From: Lentisphaeria bacterium
GTDB lineage: Bacteria; Verrucomicrobiota; Lentisphaeria; Oligosphaerales; Oligosphaeraceae
DNA: 9,710 nt
Direction: 5' to 3'
Assembly (NCBI GenBank): GCA_016303095.1
Contig: JAEDMH010000087.1
Coordinates: 1-9,710 of the forward strand
Shown here: piece by piece, positions 1 to 7,426 of the stretch
Numbering within the stretch: position 1 is the first letter of the stretch
How the letters are laid out: every line of letters starts with the position of its first letter
Made by a program: the position numbers and the translations under genes
The notes under the pieces: generated by a model
Database searches by the model: none
Told to the model about the DNA's origin: nothing
Seen by the model: only the letters and a program-made list of their open reading frames with translations

Positions 1-187
1 AGCAAATGAAACTGGCAATCCCCAAAAGGGTGCGTTTGATTTTTCTTTTCTCCGATAGGGGGGGGATATTCCTGGGGGGGAATTCTCTTAGGACGCAAGG
101 CCATGAGGCATTATCTTATACGGTTTCCCGGCGGCAGTTTTTCCCTTCTGTCGTCCAGTCTTTTCTTGGAGCATTGATGGATTTCTT
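1..187. other. Leader region with two poly-G runs
   Basis: No convincing gene lies here. The one short open frame (6-194) starts without a ribosome binding site, has no recognisable protein features and overlaps the start of the next gene. The region holds a run of eight G (58-65) and a run of seven G (74-80), separated by ATATTCCT. An A/T-rich patch at 111-120 could be a -10 element, but no convincing -35 partner is visible. The start codon at 188 has only a weak GGAG (168-171), 16 bases away, so the ribosome binding site is poor. Confidence 0.5.
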
Positions 188-1627
188 ATGTTAACCATAG
201 CAGAGTTGACCCGTTCCCTTTTGGATTTGGGGGTGGAACCCGGTGGCGTTCTGTTGCTGCATAGTTCTGTTGTCAGCCTAGGCCCGGTGGAGAATGGGCC
301 GGAGGGGATCATCCAGGCCTTTTTGGACGCTTTGGGGCCGGAGGGCACCCTAGTGGTGCCGGTCTTTGGCAAGTTGGGAGTCATCACGGAATTGGTGCGT
401 GCCCGGAAGGACGCGGTCGTCAGCGACGCTCCGGTGGGCACCTTGGCGGCGGTGGGCAAGAAGGCCAAGAAATTGATGGCCGGGCACTTGAAGGCGGACA
501 CCGCCCATGGGGAGGGCAGTCCCTATATGCGCATTGCCGAGGAAGGCGGGCAAATTTGCCTGCTGGGCGTGGATTTGGACCGGAACACCATGCTCCATAC
601 GGTGGAGGCCCTCCTGGAGCTCCCCTACCTCCGCACCGTCCAAACCACTTCCCGGGACAAGAAGGGGAAGGAGGTCACCCGTTCCTGGCGGTGCTACCCC
701 GGCCCCCATCGGGATTTCATCGGGCTGGACTCCCTTCTCCGAAACTCTGGCCTCATGACCGTGGGCCGCATTGGCAACGCCCAGGTGCGGCTGATGCACG
801 CCGACGCCATGCTGACCTATCTTCAGAGCGTGGGAGAGGCGGATCCCGCCTTTGCTCTTTGCCAGAACCCCAGCTGCCGGGATTGCGTCCTGCAGCGGGC
901 CGCCATCCGGCGCCATCGGTTCGCCCAGGAATCCTTCCGTCTCGCCGCCTCCTCCCGTCTCTGCGGCCGCTATCTCCCGGAGATGGTGGAGCATTTGCAG
1001 GAGGCGGGCATTGACGCCATCGAATTGGACTATCTCCAAGGGCGTCCCATGGCCTTCCTGCCTGGGGGCGAATTGAAGAAGGCGGTGGAGGAGTTGCGGG
1101 GAGCGGGGTTGACCGTCACCGGACTGCGGGTGCCGTCCTTGCCTGGGGATGTAGCGAAGGCCGCCGCCTCCTGGCGGGAGGCGGGAATTTCCCGGATTGT
1201 GCTTCCCCAGGGGGCCGTCTCCTCCCCGGAGAGCCTTGCCCCTCTTTCCCAGGCGGGACTCCAGGTTCTTCTCAGCAACCAGAGCGCCGATGGGCAGCGC
1301 ACCCGGGAAACCTTGGCGCGCCTCTTCCCCCAGGGAGGACGGGTTCTGGCCTTCTCCCCCGTGGAGTTCGCCCGGTGCGGGGAACATCCTTTCCTCCAAT
1401 CCTGGAAAAACGGCCGCTTCATCCACACCATCGGACAGCTGGATCTGACCGATGCCCAATGGGACGGCACCCCCGCCCGTCTCGCCCAGGGCAATGGAGA
1501 AGTCCGGGAACTCCTCTCCATCCTCCGCTGCGCCAACTTCTCCGGCGACGTGGTCCTGGGCGGCGGCGCCCCCTATCCTGGCACCCTCCAGGAGGCCGCC
1601 GAACAACTCTCCTTCTTCCTGGAATAA
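188..1627 (+). CDS. AAC(3)-family N-acetyltransferase fused to a xylose-isomerase-like TIM barrel
   Basis: The product is 479 residues in two parts. Residues 1-225 match the aminoglycoside 3-N-acetyltransferase (Antibiotic_NAT) fold: HSSVVSLG near the N-terminus, GPEGTLVVPVFG, an AAVG helix start, GEGSPY, and LLGVDLDRNTMLH with H137 as the likely catalytic histidine, followed by E140. Enzymes of this fold use acetyl-CoA to acetylate an amino group. The stretch before AAVG reads SDAPVG (79-84), where family members I recall carry HP or NP. Residues 225-233 form a C-x4-C-x2-C cluster. From about residue 250 the sequence resembles the sugar phosphate isomerase/epimerase (AP endonuclease 2) TIM barrel: RLAASSRLCGR, then EAGIDAIELD with E279 and D281 in the position of the first metal ligand. 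The final barrel strand reads VVLGGG where the family normally has a glutamate ligand, so metal binding may be lost. The gene precedes htpG by 40 bp. The substrate is unknown, and aminoglycoside resistance should not be assumed. GC and C-ending codons rise after roughly the first 250 bases. Confidence 0.9.
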   Translation: MLTIAELTRSLLDLGVEPGGVLLLHSSVVSLGPVENGPEGIIQAFLDALGPEGTLVVPVFGKLGVITELVRARKDAVVSDAPVGTLAAVGKKAKKLMAGHLKADTAHGEGSPYMRIAEEGGQICLLGVDLDRNTMLHTVEALLELPYLRTVQTTSRDKKGKEVTRSWRCYPGPHRDFIGLDSLLRNSGLMTVGRIGNAQVRLMHADAMLTYLQSVGEADPAFALCQNPSCRDCVLQRAAIRRHRFAQESFRLAASSRLCGRYLPEMVEHLQEAGIDAIELDYLQGRPMAFLPGGELKKAVEELRGAGLTVTGLRVPSLPGDVAKAAASWREAGISRIVLPQGAVSSPESLAPLSQAGLQVLLSNQSADGQRTRETLARLFPQGGRVLAFSPVEFARCGEHPFLQSWKNGRFIHTIGQLDLTDAQWDGTPARLAQGNGEVRELLSILRCANFSGDVVLGGGAPYPGTLQEAAEQLSFFLE

Positions 1628-1667
1628 ACCCCTTTCCCAACATCCCCCCCATTCCTGATCCACCGAT

Positions 1668-3620
1668 ATGAGCACACAGCATGAATTCAAGACCGAGGTC
1701 AAGCAGATGCTGGACCTGGTCATCCATTCCCTCTACTCCAACAAAGAGATCTTCCTCCGGGAAATCCTCTCCAACGCCTCCGACGCCATCGACCGCGCCC
1801 GCTTCGAGGCCCTGAAGGATTCCACCATTCTGGAAAACGACCCCCAGTGGAAAATCCAGATCCTGGCGGACAAGGAGGCCAGAACCCTCACCATCCGGGA
1901 CAACGGCATCGGCATGACCGCCGAGGAAGTGGAGAAAAACATTGGCACCGTGGCCAACTCCGGCACCAAGAATTTCCTGGAGAACCTCAAGAACAACAAG
2001 GAGGAGCTCTCTCCGGAGCTCATTGGACAGTTCGGCGTGGGCTTCTACTCCGCCTTCATGGTGGCCGACCAGGTCACCCTGGTGACCCGCCGGGCGGGAG
2101 ACAAGACCCAGGGCACCCGATGGGTCTCCCAGGGAGACGGCTTCTACACCCTGGAAACCGTGGAGAAGGAAACCCGGGGCACGGATGTGATTCTCCACCT
2201 GAAGGAGGAGGAGACCGAGTTCCTGGAGGAGTGGCGTCTCCGGAAGATCGTGAAGAAGTACTCCGATTTCGTGGAGCATCCCATCACCATGGAGGTGGAG
2301 CACCAGGAGCCCGTGCTGGACGCCGAGGGCAAGCCCGCCAAGGACGCCGAGGGCAAGCCCGTGCCCCCCAAGGTGGTGATGAAGGAAGAGACCCTCAATT
2401 CCCAGAAGGCCATCTGGCTGCGCCCCAAGAACGAGGTGAAGAAGGAGGAATACGACGAGTTCTACCGCCATCTCTCCCATGACTACCAGGAGCCCTTCGA
2501 GACCATGCACTGGTCCGTGGAGGGGCAGGCGGACTTCAAGGCCCTGGTCTACATCCCCCAGAAGCCCATGTGGGACATGCTGGTCTCCGAGGGCACGCCC
2601 CGGGGCATCCAGCTCTACGTCCACCGGGTCTTCATCACCGACTCCTGCGAACAGCTCCTCCCCCGCTATCTCCGCTTCCTCCGGGGAGTGGTGGATTCCG
2701 CCGACCTCCCCTTGAACGTCTCCCGGGAGATGCTCCAGGAAGCCCGGACCCTCACCCTCATCCGCCGCAACATCGTCAAAAAGACCCTGGACACCCTGGC
2801 GGATCTCCAGAAAAACTCCCCCGAACGCTACGACACCTTCTACACCAACTTCGGCGCCGTCCTGAAGGAGGGACTCCGGGACGACTTCGAGAACAGTGAA
2901 AAACTCCAGAATCTCCTCCTCTTCTCCTCCACTACGCTGGAGGACGGGAAGCGCACCACGCTGGCAGACTACGTGAAACGAATGCCGGAGGGCCAGAAGG
3001 AGATCTACTACCTCACCGCCGACGCCCTGGCCAACGCCAAGAACTCCCCCCGGCTGGAAGCCTTCCAGAAGAAGGGATACGAGGTGCTGCTGATGACCGA
3101 CCCCGTGGACGAGTTCGTCATTCCCTCCCTGGAATCCTTCCAGGGCAAGCCCCTCAAGGACATCTCCAAGGGGGAGATTGACTTGGAGAGCGAGGAGGAG
3201 AAGAAGGCCAAGGAAGAGGAGCGGAAGGCGGCCAAGGAAGCCAACTCCGCCCTGGTGACCCGCCTCCAGGAGCTCCTGAAGGACCAGGTGCAGGAGGTGC
3301 GTCTCTCCACCCGTCTCACCGACAGCGCCTGCTGCCTGGTGGATGCGGAGTGGGCCCTCAGCCAGCAGATGCTGCGCATGATGCGGGCCATGAAGCAGGA
3401 GGTGCCGGAGCAGAAGCAGATTCTGGAAATCAATCCCGACCATCCCCTCATGGCCACCCTCCGCACTCTCCTGGAGAAGAATCCCCAGGATCCCCGCCTG
3501 GAAGAGGCCGCCAAGATGCTCTTTGACTCCGCCCGCATGATGGAAAATCAGCCCCTGGAGAATCCCCGGGAGTTCGCCAAAAAGGTGGCCCAGCTGATGG
3601 CAGATGGCTTCAAGGCCTAA
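1668..3620 (+). CDS. htpG: Molecular chaperone HtpG (bacterial Hsp90)
   Basis: This is the ATP-dependent cytosolic Hsp90 chaperone, a homodimer that remodels client proteins, often with DnaK. The 650 residues compare with 624 in E. coli HtpG. All GHKL ATPase motifs are present: EILSNASDAID with E32, N36 and D39, DNGIGM at 78-83, and GQFGVGFYSAF at 120-130. The middle domain carries LPLNVSREMLQ and the NIVKK segment. A Lys/Glu-rich stretch (ESEEEKKAKEEERKAAKEA) marks the approach to the C-terminal dimerisation domain, which contains the conserved NPDHPL motif. The linker between N-terminal and middle domains has an 8-residue unit, DAEGKPAK/DAEGKPVP, present twice from residue 218. The start is set by homology; no Shine-Dalgarno is visible in the pyrimidine-rich 40 bp gap after the preceding gene. 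No CIRCE-like or other heat-shock operator is seen. Long reverse-strand open frames across this gene are by-products of its codon bias. Confidence 0.98.
   Translation: MSTQHEFKTEVKQMLDLVIHSLYSNKEIFLREILSNASDAIDRARFEALKDSTILENDPQWKIQILADKEARTLTIRDNGIGMTAEEVEKNIGTVANSGTKNFLENLKNNKEELSPELIGQFGVGFYSAFMVADQVTLVTRRAGDKTQGTRWVSQGDGFYTLETVEKETRGTDVILHLKEEETEFLEEWRLRKIVKKYSDFVEHPITMEVEHQEPVLDAEGKPAKDAEGKPVPPKVVMKEETLNSQKAIWLRPKNEVKKEEYDEFYRHLSHDYQEPFETMHWSVEGQADFKALVYIPQKPMWDMLVSEGTPRGIQLYVHRVFITDSCEQLLPRYLRFLRGVVDSADLPLNVSREMLQEARTLTLIRRNIVKKTLDTLADLQKNSPERYDTFYTNFGAVLKEGLRDDFENSEKLQNLLLFSSTTLEDGKRTTLADYVKRMPEGQKEIYYLTADALANAKNSPRLEAFQKKGYEVLLMTDPVDEFVIPSLESFQGKPLKDISKGEIDLESEEEKKAKEEERKAAKEANSALVTRLQELLKDQVQEVRLSTRLTDSACCLVDAEWALSQQMLRMMRAMKQEVPEQKQILEINPDHPLMATLRTLLEKNPQDPRLEEAAKMLFDSARMMENQPLENPREFAKKVAQLMADGFKA
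2319..2360 (+). repeat. Short in-frame tandem duplication within htpG
   Basis: An 18-base sequence beginning GACGCCGAGGGC occurs identically at 2319-2336 and 2343-2360, a 24-base period. It encodes DAEGKP twice in the linker between the ATPase and middle domains, a region of variable length and charge in Hsp90 proteins. The exact identity suggests recent duplication or slippage that kept the reading frame. Confidence 0.85.
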
Positions 3621-3675
3621 TCCCCTCCCTCCCCCTTCTTGTTCCTCCTTTTCCTAGCATAAGGAACCTAGACCC

Positions 3676-4677
3676 ATGGCAATCCGTCCTATGAATGTTG
3701 CCGTTGTCGGCGCCACCGGCGCCGTCGGCGTGGAAATGATCAAGACCCTGGAGAAGAGAAACTTCCCCGTGAAGGAGCTCCGCCTGCTGGCCAGCGCCCG
3801 CTCCGTGGGGAAGACCGCCCTCTTCCAAGGCAGGGAGTACCCCATCCAGGAGCTGACTCCCGACTCCTTCCAGGGCATTGACGTGGCTCTCTTCTCCGCC
3901 GGCGCCTCCGTCTCCCGGGAATACGCCGCCCATGCCGTCAAGGCCGGGGCCGTGGTGGTGGACAACTCCAGCTGCTTCCGCATGGATCCCCAGGTGCCCC
4001 TGGTGGTGCCCGAGGTCAATCCCGAGGATGTGAAAAAGCACCAGGGCATCATCGCCAACCCCAACTGCACCACCATCATCATGCTGGTGGCCGTCAAACC
4101 CCTCTACGACCTCTCCCGGGTGCGCCGCATCATCGTCTCCACCTACCAGTCCGCCTCCGGGGCCGGCGCCAAGGGAATGGACGAGCTTCTTCAGCAGACC
4201 CGCACGGTGCTGGCAGGAGGCAAGGCCGAACCCAAGGTCTTCAAGTGGCCCTACGCCTTCAATGTCTTCAGCCATAACACCGACATTGGGGAAAATGGGT
4301 ACAACACCGAAGAGATGAAGATGGTGAACGAGACCCGGAAGATCCTCCACGACGACGCCATCGGCGTGTGCCCCACCTGCGTCCGGGTGCCCGTGCTGCG
4401 CAGCCATGCGGAGTCCGTGGTGCTGGAGTTCCAGGACAAGGTCAGCCTGGAAGAGGCCCTGGAGGCGTGGAAGAAGGCCCCCGGCCTCACCATCGTCAAC
4501 GACGCCGCCAGCAACCACTTCCCCATGCCCTGTGAGTCCAATGAGCAATACAATGTGCTGGCGGGGCGTTTGCGCTACGATCTTTCCACTCCCAACAGCC
4601 TGGCCTTCTTCCTCTGTGGAGACCAGTTGCTGAAGGGGGCGGCCCTCAACGCCGTCCAAATCGCCGAACTCCTGTAG
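3676..4677 (+). CDS. asd: Aspartate-semialdehyde dehydrogenase
   Basis: The enzyme converts L-aspartyl-4-phosphate to L-aspartate-4-semialdehyde with NADPH, the branch point to diaminopimelate/lysine, threonine and methionine; it is cytosolic and normally a dimer or tetramer. The 333 residues match the usual bacterial length. The Rossmann motif VVGATGAVG lies at 10-18. The nucleophile is C131 in ANPNCTT, Q158 lies in STYQSASGAG, and the catalytic histidine is H244 in PVLRSHAES. The NPMP-type substrate region (SNHFPMP) and the C-terminal LRYDLSTPNSLAFFLCGDQL block are intact. The ATG at 3676 has AAGGAA (3661-3666) nine bases upstream; a second ATG at 3691 (MNVAVVG) is closer to the usual family start but has no better site. 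A small hairpin (TTCCT 3651-3655 with AGGAA 3662-3666) could partly hide the ribosome binding site. The gene follows htpG by 55 bp and ends before a terminator. Confidence 0.97.
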   Translation: MAIRPMNVAVVGATGAVGVEMIKTLEKRNFPVKELRLLASARSVGKTALFQGREYPIQELTPDSFQGIDVALFSAGASVSREYAAHAVKAGAVVVDNSSCFRMDPQVPLVVPEVNPEDVKKHQGIIANPNCTTIIMLVAVKPLYDLSRVRRIIVSTYQSASGAGAKGMDELLQQTRTVLAGGKAEPKVFKWPYAFNVFSHNTDIGENGYNTEEMKMVNETRKILHDDAIGVCPTCVRVPVLRSHAESVVLEFQDKVSLEEALEAWKKAPGLTIVNDAASNHFPMPCESNEQYNVLAGRLRYDLSTPNSLAFFLCGDQLLKGAALNAVQIAELL

Positions 4678-4700
4678 TTCCTCCCTCCCCATTCTCCCCT

Positions 4701-4738
4701 CCCCTCCCTGGAGATCTTCTTCCCAGGAGGGGATTTTT
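4701..4738 (+). terminator. Rho-independent terminator after asd
   Basis: CCCCTCCCTGG (4701-4711) pairs with CCAGGAGGGG (4723-4732), ten base pairs with one bulged C and an 11-base loop, followed directly by ATTTTT (4733-4738). It lies 24 bases after the asd stop codon. The 3' arm also holds AGGAGG (4725-4730), a perfect Shine-Dalgarno sequence six bases before a TTG at 4737 in frame with the next gene. The same arm can pair instead with ATCCCCTCC (4758-4766), just before the ATG at 4767. The element may therefore act in translation or attenuation of the downstream gene as well as in termination. Confidence 0.75.
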
Positions 4739-4766
4739 GTCTCACCCTCCAACCGCAATCCCCTCC

Positions 4767-7100
4767 ATGCCGAAGACCACACGCCTATTCTGCGCCGTCC
4801 TTCTGCTCCTCCTGATGGGGCAAGGGAACTTTCTCGCCCAGGAAGAGCCGACGTGGTTTCCCGACGTAAAGGCTCCCCTGGCCTGCTCCGAGACGGAGCT
4901 GGTGGAGTTCACCGCTCTGCTCCGAAAGGAACTCCTGGCGGGACGCTCCGTGAAGGAGTGCCTCAAAGCCGCCCCCCTTCCCCAGGACAAGACTCCCCGG
5001 GTTCTCTTCCTGACCCTGGGGGACGGATGCTTCCCCGCCAGAACCTACTACGCGGCGGGAAGGGGATTCCGTCCCACCCTCGCCCTGCTCCTGGAGATTT
5101 TGGAGAAGCGCCGTCCGGAATACATTGCCGCCATCCAGGCGGATTTGGGCGCCCAGGTCGCCCTGGCCCAGGAGGAGAAACGCCTTCTGCCCTCCAGCGT
5201 CAAGGAGAAATTGGCCCATCCGGACCGGTGGGATTCCCTGCGGCTGGACATTGTCCAGGCCACCTTGCCGGTGGAGCGGTTTCAGGTGAATGCCTCCCGT
5301 CTTCTGTTGTCCAGCGTGGTGGGGCTGGCCTTTGACCGCACCGCCGCCTTCGCCTTTCCTCCGGAGCAGTTGGTGGGCCGCTATCTCATGACCGAGCAGC
5401 GTCAGCTCTCCGTCTCCCGCATTGGAAACCTCATCTCCGAGGCGAACCTGTGGAGTTCCCTGGGACTCTGGCAGAAGATGGGAGCCGCCACCACCCCCTT
5501 CCGGGTCACCCTCTTCGAGACGGACAGCTACTATGCCGATGGCCAGGGCGCCCGTCGCCTCTTCCGGGCACGCCCCGCCCGGCAGATTGATCAGCCTCAG
5601 GAAAAAGCCATCCTGTCCACAGCCCAGGCCCTGGCCTCCCTCCTCTCCCCCCAGGATGGGACGCTCACCCCTCCCTTCCCCGAATGGTTTGCCGGACACC
5701 CCAAGGCCACTACCTCCCTGGCCGACCAAGCCTCTCTCGTCCTTACTTTCCTGGAAGTCGCCCACTTGTCCCAGGACGCCCCGAGAAAAGAACTCCTGGA
5801 AGCCGCCAAACGGGCTGTCCTGCCGATTCTGAAAGCCACCAAACACCTGGATCCTCACGAGCGTCTGGAGAACGGACAATTGGCGGGAGGAGAGCGGAAG
5901 AAGGCCTCCCAGCGCCTCTTTGCCCTGGTGGTGGAGGAGGACTGGCAGGAGGACACCCTGGAATTCGAGGAACCCCGGCGCATCAGCACGCTGAAGACCA
6001 ACGCCCTGGCCCTTCTGGCCTTCACCCGTCTGGCGGAGGCTCTGCCTCCCCAGGATCCCGTGGGCCTGCGCTGCCAAGGAGAGCGCAAGCAGCTGACCCG
6101 CCTGATTTCCACCCAGGTGAATCCCGACGGACGGGTCGTCCGCGCCTTGGAATATCCCACCTTGCGCCCCCTCTATCCTCTCTTCATGGAAGAGGCAGAA
6201 GACCTGGCCTCGGGAGATAGCGTGGAAGCCGCCGCCCTGGCAGGCCTGGCCCTCCAGGCGCAGGTGCCCCAGGAGCCCGGACCAGAGGAGCAGAGGCTGG
6301 CCCAGAATCTCGCCTTGCTCCGAGATACCCTGGGAGAATGGGCCAACACCCGCCCCCAGGAGATGCCCGAAACTCCCTGCCTGGCCGCCTTCCTCTCCCA
6401 GGATCTGGCCGCCAACGCCCCCCGACGACTGGCCCAGCTCACTCGCCTGGCCCTGGCCGCCGCCGGCTCCCCTACCCTGATGCCCCCCCTGCCGGATATG
6501 TTCGGCTGCGATCCCGATTTCCCCAGCATGACCTACGCGGCCGAACGCTCCCACATCCTCTCCTTGGCCGTCCTGGCTCTGCTCCAGTCAGAGACGCCCC
6601 AGGAGGCTCTCCCCCTCCTCCAGGATCTCTGGCCCCTCTGGGTCTTCCAACAACAGGCCAGGATGATCCCCGAAAACGCCTCCATCCTCCCCATCCCGGA
6701 AAAATATCTCCACTTCTATCGGGATAATCTGGCAGACTACGGATTCACACTCCAGGGACAAACCGCCCAACTCCAAAGCCAAATGGCTCTCCTCCAAGTG
6801 CTTCGGAAAATGCAAAAGGAGCGCCTGGAACCCACGCCAGAGCAAAAAACAGCCTGGGAAAAATGCTGGGCCCAATTGGAACATCGCCCCCTGGCCCTGG
6901 CCCCGGAACTGGTCCTGGCCGGCACCCCCGCCCCGGAAAATCAACGCACCCTGGGCGGCACCATGGGCGTGCCTACCGTGGAAACCATGCAAGTCAAAAG
7001 CGCCAATCTCTCCCTCCGCCAAGGACAGACAGGAGAGGAACATATCGAAACCAAAATCCTGGAACGCCCCAAATCCAAGGGCAAAAAGAAACACCAATAA
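4767..7100 (+). CDS. Large exported protein of unknown function, possible AMMECR1-like plus alpha/alpha-toroid domains
   Basis: I do not recognise a named gene. From the ATG at 4767 the product has about 777 residues and opens with a Sec signal peptide (K3, R6, hydrophobic core 7-17, cleavage probably near A24 in NFLA/QEE), so it should act in the periplasm or outside the cell. The first ~260 residues include RVLFLTLGDG, an arginine-containing ARTYYAAGRG and LAFDRTAAFAFPPEQLVGRYLM (about 188-210). These recall an N-terminal AMMECR1-like region that I associate with large exported proteins of the PVC group. From about residue 285 the protein is mostly amphipathic helices, for example ADQASLVLTFLEVAHL (~319), LKTNALALLAFTRLAEA (~409) and YAAERSHILSLAVLALL (~590), with an NPDGRVV turn (~451). 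This is the pattern of alpha/alpha-toroid proteins. The tail is basic (KSKGKKKHQ). An upstream TTG at 4737 has a better ribosome binding site (AGGAGG) and would add ten residues; the ATG is preferred for its clean signal peptide. Function is not inferred. Confidence 0.9.
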   Translation: MPKTTRLFCAVLLLLLMGQGNFLAQEEPTWFPDVKAPLACSETELVEFTALLRKELLAGRSVKECLKAAPLPQDKTPRVLFLTLGDGCFPARTYYAAGRGFRPTLALLLEILEKRRPEYIAAIQADLGAQVALAQEEKRLLPSSVKEKLAHPDRWDSLRLDIVQATLPVERFQVNASRLLLSSVVGLAFDRTAAFAFPPEQLVGRYLMTEQRQLSVSRIGNLISEANLWSSLGLWQKMGAATTPFRVTLFETDSYYADGQGARRLFRARPARQIDQPQEKAILSTAQALASLLSPQDGTLTPPFPEWFAGHPKATTSLADQASLVLTFLEVAHLSQDAPRKELLEAAKRAVLPILKATKHLDPHERLENGQLAGGERKKASQRLFALVVEEDWQEDTLEFEEPRRISTLKTNALALLAFTRLAEALPPQDPVGLRCQGERKQLTRLISTQVNPDGRVVRALEYPTLRPLYPLFMEEAEDLASGDSVEAAALAGLALQAQVPQEPGPEEQRLAQNLALLRDTLGEWANTRPQEMPETPCLAAFLSQDLAANAPRRLAQLTRLALAAAGSPTLMPPLPDMFGCDPDFPSMTYAAERSHILSLAVLALLQSETPQEALPLLQDLWPLWVFQQQARMIPENASILPIPEKYLHFYRDNLADYGFTLQGQTAQLQSQMALLQVLRKMQKERLEPTPEQKTAWEKCWAQLEHRPLALAPELVLAGTPAPENQRTLGGTMGVPTVETMQVKSANLSLRQGQTGEEHIETKILERPKSKGKKKHQ

Positions 7101-7121
7101 CCCCACCAACACACAGAGATA

Positions 7122-7230
7122 GAAACACGGGGGACGCAGAGAGGAAACAGGTCGACCACGGAACCCCCGCTCATGCGGGGGCGCGGAGAGCACAGAGGGG
7201 CGGTTCGTGCTCCCCGCACGTCCCGCCCTG
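7122..7230 (+). repeat. Dispersed intergenic repeat, copy A
   Basis: This copy starts with GAAACACGGGGGACGCAGAG, followed by AG, a 22-base block that matches 9501-9522 at 21 positions. It continues with CAGGTCGA (7148-7155), a perfect hairpin (CCCCCGC 7164-7170, loop TCAT, GCGGGGG 7175-7181), then CGCGGAGAGCACAGAGGGGC and a compound hairpin ending in CCGCCCTG. The same blocks occur in the same order and orientation in copy B at 9501-9634. It lies between two genes and carries no coding sequence. Similar purine-rich 'ACACGGAGGAC' strings are common between genes in several environmental bacterial groups as far as I recall; their origin is unknown to me. Confidence 0.75.
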
Positions 7231-7241
7231 TGTTCTTTTTT
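7189..7241 (+). terminator. Compound rho-independent terminator in repeat copy A
   Basis: The outer stem is AGCACAG (7189-7195) with CTGTGTT (7228-7234, including one G-U pair). A 3-base bulge follows, then GGCGG (7199-7203) with CCGCC (7223-7227). Inside sits a perfect hairpin CGTGC (7206-7210), loop TCCCC, GCACG (7216-7220). The structure runs into TTCTTTTTT (7233-7241). It lies about 90 bases past the stop codon of the large exported protein gene and probably ends that transcript. The terminator is built from the 3' end of the dispersed repeat. Confidence 0.7.
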
Positions 7242-7250
7242 GGGGAAAGT

Positions 7251-7275
7251 CTCTAGAACCTCTAGAACCTCTAGA
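7251..7275 (+). repeat. 9-bp tandem repeat CTCTAGAAC
   Basis: The unit CTCTAGAAC occurs at 7251-7259 and 7260-7268 and partly at 7269-7275 (CTCTAGA), all perfect, giving 2.8 copies. Each unit contains the palindrome TCTAGA. The array lies just downstream of the compound terminator, in the spacer before the downstream operon. It could be a binding array or simple slippage; nothing decides between them here. Confidence 0.8.
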
Positions 7276-7426
7276 TTTCCAGAATCCCTCGGGTCTGAGC
7301 CCACCTCGGAGGGGCCGGTCGAAGCAGAGCCCCCAGGAATTCCTCCCAATGATTTCGATTCCCTCCCAACCAGGACACTAAGAAACTGGCAGGCGGGGAC
7401 TTGTTTTTTTTTACCTTTGTAGTATT

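Noticed and set aside
88..121. Promoter for the acetyltransferase gene (TTAGGA ... TATCTT)
   Set aside because: Box matches are only 3/6 and 4/6, which is expected by chance in this much sequence.
188..1627. Aminoglycoside resistance gene
   Set aside because: The fold is shared with AAC(3) enzymes, but the protein is a chromosomal fusion with altered motifs, next to housekeeping genes and without mobile elements. Resistance cannot be inferred.
350..1723. A 457-codon reverse-strand open frame opposite the acetyltransferase fusion
   Set aside because: It is a shadow of a gene with clear family motifs and is of low-complexity composition.
1419..3443. A 674-codon reverse-strand open frame across htpG
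   Set aside because: It lies antisense to a certain htpG gene. It arises because C/G-ending codons rarely produce stops on the opposite strand. The translation is low-complexity (H, L, G, V rich) with no domain features or ribosome binding site.
4785..6554. A 589-codon reverse-strand open frame opposite the large exported protein
   Set aside because: It is a glycine/glutamine-rich shadow of a frame that has a signal peptide and ordered helices on the + strand. The antisense translation shows no motif.
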